From contig JBEVVY010000001.1 in NCBI GenBank assembly GCA_040506895.1, positions 2,713,116 through 2,777,115 of the forward strand: a stretch of 64,000 nt of DNA. The letters are read 5' to 3'. Under the pieces are notes generated by a model. The model ran no database searches and was not told where the DNA came from. It saw only the letters and a list, made by a program, of their open reading frames with translations. Below are positions 42,300 to 51,140 of the stretch, one piece after another (position 1 is the first letter of the stretch; the number at the start of each line of letters is the position of its first letter). The position numbers were made by a program, and so were the translations under genes. The DNA is from Sedimenticola_A sp040506895 (GTDB lineage Bacteria; Pseudomonadota; Gammaproteobacteria; Chromatiales; Chromatiaceae).

Positions 42300-45200
42300 T
42301 CACCTGTAACCCGCCAGGTTGAGCAGGCGGCCCTTGATCTGTTCCGCCACCTTGCCCTTGAGCTGCGTCTCCAGGGCAGCCAGCTTCTCTTCATACTCGG
42401 CGCGCAGGGCGTCCATCTCGGCCCGGTGCTCGGCGGCGACCCGCTCCTCCGCCTCGCGGTTGACCCGCTCGGTGAAGGGGGTGACCAGGCCGGCCAGCTC
42501 CTGCAGGGCGCGCCAGCTCGCCTGGCTTTGCTCCACCTGCGCCATCAGTTCGGTGGAGACGGCGTAGCGCTGTTCACCCAGGCTGATGACCGGTGTCTTG
42601 CCCTTGCGGGCGGTGGCTTCGAGCTGCAGCCAGGCTGCTGTCTCAGTGGGTGCCGGGGTCTCTTCGGTCACCTCGGTGAAGTGAGCGGAGAAACGTGCCT
42701 CGCGCAGGGCCCAGTGGATGGGGGTGATGGCCTGGTTGTCGCCACCCAGGGCCCAGGGCTCCCTGGGCAGCGGATTGCCATCCAGGTCGATGCGACTGCC
42801 GAAAACGCCCTCGCCTTCCGGGTTGTAGCGGAACAGCGGGAAGGCGCGCCCCTCCACGGCCCGCTTGGCCTGGGTCACGGTCTGCTCGGTGGCAAAGCCG
42901 TGGCGTGCCGGGCTGGGGGCGTGGATGCGGATCAGTGAGGGGCCAGCAAAGGCGAGGCCCTGGCGGATACTCTGCTGCATATGTTGCGGATCGGCGATGG
43001 AGCTCTGCGCAACGTAGGCGTTGCGCTGGGAGAGTGCCATCAGGCCGAGGTTGTTGCGCGGGTCGTTCCTGCTGGCCAGGGGCTGGCTTCGCAGTCCGCG
43101 CTGGTCGAGGCCCATATCCAGTTCGCTCAGTACCAGGATCTTGATCGGCAGGTCGGAGGTGAGCAGCCAGATGATCTGGTTGAAGCCCTTGCTGCCCAGC
43201 TCCTCTTCGCTGCCCACCAGGAACAGGGGCGGACAGAGCTGGCGCTGGGCCTCGTCGAGATCGTCCCACTCCAGCGGGGTCAACTCCTCCGGGTTCTGTC
43301 GTGGATCCAGTTCCGCCTTGGCCTGCTGTAGCAGGTTGAGGGTGTGCAGGGTCTCGCTCACGTGGGACTGGAGCATGCCGGCGGCCAGCTGGGGGGCATT
43401 GCCGGTGGTGTCGACGGTCACCGGGGCCTCGAACGGATTGTTGGGGAAGGTGCCTGCCCAGCGGGCGGTGGAACCGGCGGCTATGGTCAGTCCATAGCGG
43501 GCGCGGCCCAGACCGTAACGCCCCTCTGCCAGGCGCCAGCGGGTATTCTTGAGCTCCTTGGCCAGGGCGACCAGGCGCTGCATATGCTGGCTCTCGACAC
43601 CCTTCTGGCTGAGCTTTCCGAGATCCACCTCGCCGCTGGTATCCTCCAGGCTTGCCGCCAGGTGGTCCAGGTCGTCGGTGGGCAGGGCATCGGTCAGGGT
43701 CGTGCGGATCAGCTCGTTGAGCTTGTCGCCGGTCTCCTGCAGCTCGCGGGTGAGGCTCTGGTGCAGGGGTTGCTGCTGGAACTCGGTGGCGCCCAGAACC
43801 TGGCGCAGGGTGATCTTCTCGCCGGAGCCCGCCTCGGCGGTGTCACCCCCGGTCATGGCCAGGGCGCAGTGGCGGGAGAGCATCAGGCTGGCCATGGGGT
43901 TCATCGCCTCTTCACGGGTGAGGCGGGTAATGGTCTCCGACGCGGTGTCCGGGGCCTGCTGCCAGATGCGCCAGAGACTGCGGGCGTTGTCGATTATCTC
44001 CGGGGTCTGCGGATCCCGGGTCAGGGCGATATCCTGGCAGCTGTTGGTGCAGATGCCGCAGCCCTTGCAGGCGTCAGGGTTGATCACCAGTGAGAGCAGT
44101 TCGCCGCCATCCTTCTGGCGCAGCTCCCCGGCGTGCAGCAGGGGCTGGGTGACGGAGAGCGGCAGGGGGGCCAGGGCTTCGTTCAGCTTCTCGATGTCGG
44201 CCTCGACTGCGGCCAGGCGCTCTTCGTTGAGCTGGGCCTTGTCGCGCAGCCACTCCCAGGCCAGGGTGATCGCCTCGCCGGCGCTACCCCCGTTGAATTC
44301 GCCGCTGCGGGCCATGGCGCTGATGCGGCTGCCCAGCTTGGGGGCGAGGGGGCGCAGGGCATCGCCGCCGATGGCGTTTACCCCGCCGGCGATCAGTGCA
44401 CCGGGGGTGACGGCGGTCACCGCGATGGCACTGTCGGGGCAGGCGATCCAGCAGGCGCCACAGGCGGTGCAGTTCTCCGGGTGAAAGCCTGGAAGGACAG
44501 TACGGTTGGTGCTCAAATCCTGGAAGGTACTGCTCAGGGGAGGGATCGAACCGGTGGCGAGGAAGGGGTCGACGGAGAGGTCGTCCTGCTCACCGTTGCG
44601 ATAGAGAACCCCCACCTGGTCCCAGAAACGGGGCAGGCTCTCTATGGTGTTGCTGATGGAGCCGAGGTGGTGAACGATGGCCGGGGCCTCGTCCTGCCAC
44701 TGCTGGCCGGTGACCGGCGCATCTTCACTGATTTCGACTTTATCCAGGGCGTTGCTGCCCGCCTCGAAGGCGGTGCCGAGGCTCTCCTGTTCAACCGTAT
44801 CCAGGGTGCCCAGGCCTGAGCTCCAGGCGGAGAGCACCTGGCGGCGGCCCTGGCCGATCAGCTCCTGGTTGGAGAGTGCGGTAAAGAGGCCGCCGAGGAT
44901 ATAGGCGTCACGCAGCTCGGTCTCTTCGTAGGGTGCAACGGGCAGGCGCAGCAGGGTGAGCTCGCGCTTTTTGATGGCACCGCGACTGGCATGGCTCAGG
45001 CCCTGTCGGACCTTCTGCTCGTCGTCGCATTCGGCCACCAGCAGCAGCCCCCCCTTGCGCAGGTTCCAGTGCATCTGGGCGCTGCCCAGGTTGCTGCATC
45101 CGATGGCCACTGCACCATCCACCGGGGTGTCGCGGCCACAGTCGCCGTGTCCTTCCGGGGCCTGGAACAGGCGATCGCTCACCCACTGGCTGCGGTCGTC

Positions 45201-46799
45201 CCAGCTCAGGCCGGGTTGGGTGCGCAGCCGGCCGCCACTGAGGCGCTGCAGGATGCCGGCGCTCTCGCCGACCAGGGCCTCCGCCCGACTCTCGGCGGTG
45301 CGGTAGAATTTCAGGGTCAGGGCGCCCTTGGGGCTGAGTATCGGCTGCTTGGTCCGCTCCCGCACGCCCAGCTTTTCGATATCGGGGTAGGCGCGGCGTA
45401 TCCTGTCGAGCAGCACCTGGCGCTTCGGGTGGCTGTTGTCACTGGAGTGGAACTCCAGGCCGATGTAACGGGTGGAGCTGGTGTCGCCCTTCAGGTCGCG
45501 GCACCAGGCGATCAGATCGGCGCCCCGCAGGTGCAGGCCCGCGATACCGTAGATGCCACAGTGCAGGCGGGGCATCTGGCGCTGCTCCATCACCGGGTAG
45601 CCGGGATGGGTCTGCTCTCCCAGGTGTCCATTGTCCAGGGCGCGGTTGAGCGACGAACGCAGCTCCCGCAGCAGCGGGGTCTCTTCACCCAGGGGGGTGT
45701 CCAGGCGTTCGAGTACGCCCACTTCGCGCGTGCCCCTGACCGCGCTGGCCAGCTGGGCGCCGGGGAAGGGGCGCAGGCAGCGGATGCCGAGCACGCCCAC
45801 TTTCATCTTGTGCTGCTTGCGCAGGTGATCGGCGCTGGCACGCGCGGCTTCCACCGCGGCTCCCATCGCCAGCAGCAGGGTCCTGGCGCCCTCGGTACGG
45901 TATTCGGAGAGGGCCTGGTACTGCCTGCCGGTGAGTTCTGCAAAGTCGTCGAATGCACCCCTGATCAGTTCATCCGCATGGGCGTCGAAATAGATGCTGT
46001 CGCCAGCCCGGCCATGGGCCGCCACCTCGATACCCTTGAGGCTGCCCTGGAGCATCGGCTGATCGAGATCGTGCCAGCGTGGCAGCCGGCTGCGCTTCTC
46101 GCCGAACAACATCTGCTGGGCGGGGGTGGGCGTCTCGATCCGCTGGTCTGCGGCGCCGAGATAGCGGTTGACCAGCTCGGCTGAAGGCAGGCGCAACTCC
46201 TGGGCGGAAAGGGCGGTCTGCTCGCCGTCCATCACCACGATACCGGGGACCAGGGCCCGTTCGGCGACCTGGTGGGCGATCAGCGTCAGGTCCACCGCCT
46301 CCTGGACATTGGTGGCAACCAGAACGAAGCAGCCGCTGTCGGCAAGCTGGAGCAACTCGCCGTGACTGCTGCCGAGGCTGTTGCTGGCCTGGGAGCTCAT
46401 CTGTACAACCAGGGGCAGGTGGCGTACGGCAGCGTCCTTCAGCAGGGGCTGGGCGCTGGCCAGTTCATCAGCGGCGAGAAAGACGGTGGCACGGCGACCG
46501 CTGAGGCACTGTCCGATGGCAGCCGCCAGGGCGCCCTCTGCACTCTCTGCATCCAGGATACCCAGGGGCTGGGAAAATCTGTTTCTGCCAGCCTCCTGGC
46601 ACCGTCGACGCCAGGTGTGGGCGGCAGCCTGGGTGACGGTGCTGGTGGTCAGGGCGGCGCAGTCGCAGATCAGCGATTCGGTGTAGGCGACGGCGCTGTT
46701 GCCGTCGAGCACCGCGTCTGCCTGGGGGGCCCTGGACGTCGTGCTGGAGCCGAAGAAACGGCGGTATAGACGTATTGCCAATTCATTGGTACTAGGCAT
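42300..46799 (-). CDS. PFOR-like 1499-aa protein lacking TPP motifs, inside rnf operon
   Basis: Alignable by eye over its whole length to NifJ of this window. Domain I is DGNSAVAYTESL, but YPITP is replaced by TTSTV. Two ferredoxin motifs remain: CTACGACWIACP (~residue 775) and CKGCGICTNSCQ (~910). A domain VI equivalent follows, with LGLMALSQRNAYVAQSS matching NifJ LSMMAMAYGDVYVAQVA. The NifJ TPP motif GGDGWAYDIGYGGLDH is here VGSEEELGSKGFNQI (~1195), and the EVYSNTGGQ segment is also lost. A charged coiled coil ends the protein (~1440-1499). It should bind two 4Fe-4S clusters but not thiamine diphosphate. The start overlaps the rnfB stop by 8 bp and its stop is 7 bp before rnfC. I infer an electron-transfer or scaffold subunit for Rnf/Kor. 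Confidence 0.8.
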   Translation of the reverse strand: MPSTNELAIRLYRRFFGSSTTSRAPQADAVLDGNSAVAYTESLICDCAALTTSTVTQAAAHTWRRRCQEAGRNRFSQPLGILDAESAEGALAAAIGQCLSGRRATVFLAADELASAQPLLKDAAVRHLPLVVQMSSQASNSLGSSHGELLQLADSGCFVLVATNVQEAVDLTLIAHQVAERALVPGIVVMDGEQTALSAQELRLPSAELVNRYLGAADQRIETPTPAQQMLFGEKRSRLPRWHDLDQPMLQGSLKGIEVAAHGRAGDSIYFDAHADELIRGAFDDFAELTGRQYQALSEYRTEGARTLLLAMGAAVEAARASADHLRKQHKMKVGVLGIRCLRPFPGAQLASAVRGTREVGVLERLDTPLGEETPLLRELRSSLNRALDNGHLGEQTHPGYPVMEQRQMPRLHCGIYGIAGLHLRGADLIAWCRDLKGDTSSTRYIGLEFHSSDNSHPKRQVLLDRIRRAYPDIEKLGVRERTKQPILSPKGALTLKFYRTAESRAEALVGESAGILQRLSGGRLRTQPGLSWDDRSQWVSDRLFQAPEGHGDCGRDTPVDGAVAIGCSNLGSAQMHWNLRKGGLLLVAECDDEQKVRQGLSHASRGAIKKRELTLLRLPVAPYEETELRDAYILGGLFTALSNQELIGQGRRQVLSAWSSGLGTLDTVEQESLGTAFEAGSNALDKVEISEDAPVTGQQWQDEAPAIVHHLGSISNTIESLPRFWDQVGVLYRNGEQDDLSVDPFLATGSIPPLSSTFQDLSTNRTVLPGFHPENCTACGACWIACPDSAIAVTAVTPGALIAGGVNAIGGDALRPLAPKLGSRISAMARSGEFNGGSAGEAITLAWEWLRDKAQLNEERLAAVEADIEKLNEALAPLPLSVTQPLLHAGELRQKDGGELLSLVINPDACKGCGICTNSCQDIALTRDPQTPEIIDNARSLWRIWQQAPDTASETITRLTREEAMNPMASLMLSRHCALAMTGGDTAEAGSGEKITLRQVLGATEFQQQPLHQSLTRELQETGDKLNELIRTTLTDALPTDDLDHLAASLEDTSGEVDLGKLSQKGVESQHMQRLVALAKELKNTRWRLAEGRYGLGRARYGLTIAAGSTARWAGTFPNNPFEAPVTVDTTGNAPQLAAGMLQSHVSETLHTLNLLQQAKAELDPRQNPEELTPLEWDDLDEAQRQLCPPLFLVGSEEELGSKGFNQIIWLLTSDLPIKILVLSELDMGLDQRGLRSQPLASRNDPRNNLGLMALSQRNAYVAQSSIADPQHMQQSIRQGLAFAGPSLIRIHAPSPARHGFATEQTVTQAKRAVEGRAFPLFRYNPEGEGVFGSRIDLDGNPLPREPWALGGDNQAITPIHWALREARFSAHFTEVTEETPAPTETAAWLQLEATARKGKTPVISLGEQRYAVSTELMAQVEQSQASWRALQELAGLVTPFTERVNREAEERVAAEHRAEMDALRAEYEEKLAALETQLKGKVAEQIKGRLLNLAGYR

Positions 46800-47652
46800 A
46801 ACGTTTTTCCTCGTCGGCCTGGTGGCCGTTCTGGAATTGATTACCCGTCAGCCACTGTATCGCGCCGGTGGGGCAGCGCTTGGTGGCGGCTTCGGTTTCC
46901 GGCAGACCGGAGTCGAAGTCGATGACCGGCAGGTTGTCTTTCATTTCGATCAGGCCCGGCGCAGCGTCCGCAGCGCAGCGCGCACAGGCGTCGCAGGCCA
47001 CAGAGCAGAGGTGGGTGGCCGCCTCCCCTTCCAGCGGGGTGTTGCACTGGACGAACAGTTTCTGGTTCTCTGGGACGATCTCGAACAGGTCCCGCGGGCA
47101 GGCGTCAACGCAGTCACCACAGGCGGTACAGCCCTCGATCTCCACCACCGGCAGGCCGTTGATATCCATGTGGATGACCTCGAAGGTGCAGGCGACAGCG
47201 CAGTCGGCGAGGCCGAGACAGCCCCAGGAGCATCCCTTGCCGCCGCCGGAGATCACCGCCGCCGCACGGCAGCTCTCGAAGCCCCTGTACTCGGCGATCT
47301 GGAAAGCCTGGCTCTGGCCGCCGGCACAGTGCAGCCGGGCCACCAGTTTCTCCTGTTCGCCCGCCTCCACACCGAGGAAATCGGCGATATCCTCGATCAT
47401 GTCGGCGCTGGCGACGGTGCACTTGCTGGGCTGGACCGTGCCCTTGACCACCAGTTCGGCGAAGGGGGCGCAGCCGGGTTCGCCGCAGGCACCGCAATTG
47501 GTGCCCGGGAGCATCTCCTCGGTTTTCTGGATGCGCGGATCCTCGTCAACTTTGAACGCACGCGCAGCGATGGCCAGGATCACCCCGAAGAAGAGGCCGA
47601 TCCCGGTCATGATGGCCGGTGCCGTCAAAAAGTTTCCGAAGTCGAAGCTCAT
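46792..47652 (-). CDS. rnfB: Rnf electron transport complex subunit B, long form
   Basis: A 286-aa iron-sulfur subunit. An N-terminal membrane anchor (IMTGIGLFFGVILAIAARAF) is followed by the Fs domain (GTNCGACGEPGCAPFAE), then several further Cys clusters: CSWGCLGLADCAVAC, CTACGDCVDACP and CSVACDACARCA. It is much longer than E. coli RsxB (192 aa) and closer in layout to multi-cluster RnfB of anaerobes. It receives or delivers electrons to soluble ferredoxin. Its start lies 2 bp after the 831-aa gene and its end overlaps the PFOR-like gene by 8 bp, so all three are translationally linked. Confidence 0.92.
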   Translation of the reverse strand: MSFDFGNFLTAPAIMTGIGLFFGVILAIAARAFKVDEDPRIQKTEEMLPGTNCGACGEPGCAPFAELVVKGTVQPSKCTVASADMIEDIADFLGVEAGEQEKLVARLHCAGGQSQAFQIAEYRGFESCRAAAVISGGGKGCSWGCLGLADCAVACTFEVIHMDINGLPVVEIEGCTACGDCVDACPRDLFEIVPENQKLFVQCNTPLEGEAATHLCSVACDACARCAADAAPGLIEMKDNLPVIDFDSGLPETEAATKRCPTGAIQWLTGNQFQNGHQADEEKRYA

Positions 47653-47654
47653 GG

Positions 47655-50150
47655 TCAGTTGTACGGAGCTGCCCGTGCCACCAGTTCATCCAGGTCGGGC
47701 TCGCCGGGATTGAACGGCTTGCCGGGGTGGATACAGTTGGAGGGGCAGATCTCGGCGGCCTCCACCAGCTGGGCATAGGTGCCGGCGTTGATATCGGCGA
47801 TCACCGCCTGGTTGTTGTCGTTGTAGACGAACATGACCGGGTTGATCGCCAGGCAGTCGTTGCAGCTGGTGCAGAGCGGGGCGTCGATCCAGGCGTCGTC
47901 GAAACTGAGCTCCTCTTCCTCCTCGGCTGGTGCTGCTGACGGTGCCTCGTCTACCTCGGGGCCGGGTTCCGCCTCGGGGGTTGCTGCTGTCGCAGCCGGG
48001 GTAGTGGTCGCGCGCTGAGCACCGGCGGAGAAATCCATCCCCATCAGCACATCGGTGAGACGGGACATCACCTCGCCTGCAGCCTCGGCACGGGCGTCGG
48101 CCAGGGCCTGCTCGTGCTCGGCAGCTATCTGGGCCTTGTCGGCCTCGGCCTGGGCGGTGATCTCCTCCCGGGCTGCCTGCTCGGCCAGTTCCACGAAGCG
48201 GTTCTTGACGCCGCTCATCTCCTGCAGGGAGTGCCAGAAGTTGAGACGGTCGCGGCAGGCGTGGACCAGGGTACGGCTGACCACGATGCGCTGCAGGGTG
48301 CCGAACTTGTCCACTCCCCAGATGTAGGGGACGGTGTGTGCGGCCTCGTCCTTCTCCAGTTTCAGGAAGTCAGCCACGGGCACCAGGTCATCTGACTCAC
48401 AGGCTGCAGGCACCACGGCGAAGTGGTGGTGCAGCTTGGGCATCAGCAGGGCGTAGTCTGCGAAGGTGAAGGCGGTTTCGGTCTCCACGGTGGCACCGTT
48501 TTCATCCTGGTAGCGCAGGCTGTGGCGGGGCCAGTTGCGGTCCCACTGGGGATTGCCGTTGAAATCCATGCGGTCGGCGCTGCTGTCGCCCTTGCCCGGG
48601 TTTACCCGGAAGAAGGGGTGGGCGCGACCTTCCAGTGCCGCGCCGGCCACCAGCCAGGCGTTGATCGGTGCTTCGTTGCCCGTGGTCTTGAGGCCGGTGC
48701 TGATCAGGTAGAGACAGGTGCGCGTGGCCTCCAGGCCCTCCAGGAAGCCCTGTATCAGGTGGTCGTGGCGTGCTGCAGAGGTCTGGGCCACGAAGGCCTG
48801 GCGGTGGGCGATGCCGATGTAGCCCAGCTCGGTGCGGAAGTTCTGGAACGGGTCCTCGTCCGCCCGGGCCGCCGGGTTGTTGTAGGGTTGGACACGGGTC
48901 ATGATCTGCACCGGTCGGCCGGAGCTGAGCAGGCGGGCGAGGGATGCCCTGCCCTCCCCTGCCACGCGGTCTGCGCCCTCCAGGGCGATCACCGTTGGCA
49001 CCAGCAGCAGTTCTTCCTTGGAGAAGGCCTCCCAGCCGAAGTTGGCGAACCAGGGGTCGTGGATCGACGGGTCGTAGATATCGTCGATCTCCAGCTTGGC
49101 GATGCGCAGGGCGGCGAAGACCTGGGCCAGCCGCTCCGCCTCGCTGTCGAACAGTTCGTTGGCCTTGGCGCTGGGATCGTTGTCCTGCACCGCCTCGAAG
49201 CCGGGGATCTTTTTCAGCCAGCTGTCGTCACCCAGGGTGCCCCTGTGGACAAACTGCACCCGCAGTTCGTTGTCCTGGTAGTTTTCGAGTGCCTCAAGGG
49301 CCTGGCGGATGCGCTCCTTGCGGGTTTCGGTCATGTGCACCGAGCCGTGGGAGTGATCCATCAGGTTGGAGAGGGCCTCGGGATTGATGAGTTCGGCGGC
49401 GGCACCGATGCTGTTGCGCAGCTGGGCCGGTTCCTTCGACTCTTCCGATTTTTCACGCTCCACCTCCAGCAGCTTGATCAGGCCCCGTGTTGCGTCTTCC
49501 ACTTCGGCGACGAAATGCTGGTGGCGGGGGGTGCTCAGAGTGCGGATCACGTGGATCAGCTGCTGGATCGCGGGATAGATACCGTAGCCGAGGATCTGCC
49601 CCTCTTCGGGGATGGACGCAAGCAGGCGGTCGAGATCAGCGCGCAGCTTCGCGCTGTTGTCCGCGTCCAGGCCCAGCTGCGCTATCAGCTTGTCAGCCGC
49701 TTCAGCCAGCAGGGGCTGCAGCTGGCGCGGGCCCTCTTCCACATCCTGGCCCTCGCTGCCTTCGGTCAGGTTGCGCAGGTAGCGCTCGATCCAGGGCAGG
49801 TTGTCCTTGAGGATGCGGGCCGACTCATTGTCCGGTGCGAACTCCTGTACCGTCTCCTGCAGGAAGCGGGACAGGGGCAGGGCCAGGTCGGCAGGGGTGA
49901 TCTCCCCAGCGTCGGCCGCGGGCCGACGCAGGTAGAGGGGGTACTCGAAACGCAGGCGGCTGGCGTCGCGGAATGGGTCGAGCAGGGCCGGCAGGCATTC
50001 ACCACTGACCGGCTCCACCAGCTCCCTGACCTCGGGGTTGCCAAGGTGGAAGTGACGCAGGTTGTGCATCGTCTCCTTGCTTGCGTCGGCATCCTTGATA
50101 GCGCTCGGCAGCGCCGGCAGGGGGCCTTCGGTTTGCGCTTTTGCAGTCAT
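47655..50150 (-). CDS. PFOR domain VI-like ferredoxin protein (831 aa) lacking TPP motifs
   Basis: From the ATG at 50150, preceded by GAAAGG; an in-frame TTG at 50168 is the alternative. The N-terminal ~330 residues are helical and unrecognised. Residues ~380-620 resemble the last domain of NifJ and of the 1499-aa neighbour: GYIGIAHRQAFVAQTS corresponds to NifJ MMAMAYGDVYVAQVA, and FFRVNPGKGDS is a shared segment. The TPP motif position reads EGADRVAGEGRAS (~residue 388), so cofactor binding is lost. A coiled coil (~650-710) and an acidic Ala/Pro linker lead to a C-terminal ferredoxin domain, CTSCNDCLAINP with CPSNC (~759-805). It probably carries one 4Fe-4S cluster. It sits between korB and rnfB; I infer that it hands electrons from KorAB to RnfB. 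Confidence 0.78.
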   Translation of the reverse strand: MTAKAQTEGPLPALPSAIKDADASKETMHNLRHFHLGNPEVRELVEPVSGECLPALLDPFRDASRLRFEYPLYLRRPAADAGEITPADLALPLSRFLQETVQEFAPDNESARILKDNLPWIERYLRNLTEGSEGQDVEEGPRQLQPLLAEAADKLIAQLGLDADNSAKLRADLDRLLASIPEEGQILGYGIYPAIQQLIHVIRTLSTPRHQHFVAEVEDATRGLIKLLEVEREKSEESKEPAQLRNSIGAAAELINPEALSNLMDHSHGSVHMTETRKERIRQALEALENYQDNELRVQFVHRGTLGDDSWLKKIPGFEAVQDNDPSAKANELFDSEAERLAQVFAALRIAKLEIDDIYDPSIHDPWFANFGWEAFSKEELLLVPTVIALEGADRVAGEGRASLARLLSSGRPVQIMTRVQPYNNPAARADEDPFQNFRTELGYIGIAHRQAFVAQTSAARHDHLIQGFLEGLEATRTCLYLISTGLKTTGNEAPINAWLVAGAALEGRAHPFFRVNPGKGDSSADRMDFNGNPQWDRNWPRHSLRYQDENGATVETETAFTFADYALLMPKLHHHFAVVPAACESDDLVPVADFLKLEKDEAAHTVPYIWGVDKFGTLQRIVVSRTLVHACRDRLNFWHSLQEMSGVKNRFVELAEQAAREEITAQAEADKAQIAAEHEQALADARAEAAGEVMSRLTDVLMGMDFSAGAQRATTTPAATAATPEAEPGPEVDEAPSAAPAEEEEELSFDDAWIDAPLCTSCNDCLAINPVMFVYNDNNQAVIADINAGTYAQLVEAAEICPSNCIHPGKPFNPGEPDLDELVARAAPYN

Positions 50151-50174
50151 AACAGGGCCTTTCTCCAAGTCGGA

Positions 50175-51128
50175 TCAGATAGCGAAGGCGTCCAGTGCCG
50201 TGTTGAGGGCGGCAATTTTCTCTTCGTTGGTCTTGTCCAGTCCCTCGGCGGAGAGGTCTTCGTAGACCACCGCTTCCTTGTCCTGGTAGAGCAGGCCAAG
50301 GGGAATCCTGGAGGTGTCGCGGGCGAGCTCCATGGCGCCGATCCAGTTCTTTGGATCGTGCTCCAGGCTGTTCTTGAACACGCGGTGGACACTCTCGTCG
50401 ACCGCAATGCCGTCCTCGTGGGTCAGCACCAGCATGTCGTCCGGGTTCTCCTGCATCGGTTTGCAGAACTCCTCGGAGAATACCGGGCAGCGTTGCAGGA
50501 TACGCACGAAACTGGTGCCGCGGTGCTGGTGGGCCGCCTTGATCGTTTCGTAGAGCATCGGCGGATTCCAGTCCGGTACCTGGGCCACGAAGGAGACGTT
50601 GGTGATGCCCAGGGTTACGGTCAGCGGATTCAGCGGGGGCAGAATCGCACCCTTGGGGTGGGTGCTGGTGCTCATTCCCGTCGGCGTGGTTGGCGAGGTC
50701 TGCTTCTTGGTCAGGCCGTAGATGCCGTTGTCGAAGATCAGCACAACCATGTCCATGTTGAGGCGCATGGAGTGGATCCAGGGGCCGGCACCGATGGAGA
50801 AGCAGTCGCCGTCGCCGGTGGCGACCCACACGTCCAGGTCGGGACGGCGGGACTTGATGCCGTTGGCCAGGGGCAGCGCGCGGCCGTGCAGGCCGTGCAG
50901 GCCGTAGGTGCCCATGTAGTGGGGCAGACGGCTGGAACAGCCGATACCGGAGACCGCGACGGTCTTTTCAGGGGGTGTCTGGGCGTCGCGCAGCACGCGG
51001 TGCACAGTGTTGAGTACGGCGAAGTCGCCGCAGCCGGGGCACCAGCGGGCTTCGCCGCCGGAGTAGTCGCCCAGGGTGAAATAACGCTCGAAGACCTCGA
51101 GGGACCAGTCAGCTTTCAATCCGAACAT
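50175..51128 (-). CDS. korB: 2-oxoacid (2-oxoglutarate):ferredoxin oxidoreductase beta subunit
   Basis: A 317-aa TPP-binding subunit. The TPP/Mg motif is ATGDGDCFSIGAGPWIHSM (~residues 102-120) with IFDNGIYGLTKKQTSPTT downstream. Cluster-ligand cysteines are in RWCPGCGDFAVL and GIGCSSRLPHYM, plus a later Cys. This pattern is that of two-subunit 2-oxoacid:ferredoxin oxidoreductases. 2-oxoglutarate is the most likely substrate in a cluster with malate dehydrogenase, fumarate reductase and citrate synthase, but substrate choice is not proven by sequence. It follows korA by 12 bp. It catalyses 2-oxoglutarate + CoA to succinyl-CoA + CO2 + reduced ferredoxin, reversible in principle. Confidence 0.9.
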   Translation of the reverse strand: MFGLKADWSLEVFERYFTLGDYSGGEARWCPGCGDFAVLNTVHRVLRDAQTPPEKTVAVSGIGCSSRLPHYMGTYGLHGLHGRALPLANGIKSRRPDLDVWVATGDGDCFSIGAGPWIHSMRLNMDMVVLIFDNGIYGLTKKQTSPTTPTGMSTSTHPKGAILPPLNPLTVTLGITNVSFVAQVPDWNPPMLYETIKAAHQHRGTSFVRILQRCPVFSEEFCKPMQENPDDMLVLTHEDGIAVDESVHRVFKNSLEHDPKNWIGAMELARDTSRIPLGLLYQDKEAVVYEDLSAEGLDKTNEEKIAALNTALDAFAI

Positions 51129-51140
51129 AACTCTGGCTCC

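Noticed and set aside
42300..46799. Annotation of the 1499-aa protein as an active pyruvate:ferredoxin oxidoreductase
   Set aside because: The TPP motif and YPITP are both lost, while the window already contains an intact NifJ.
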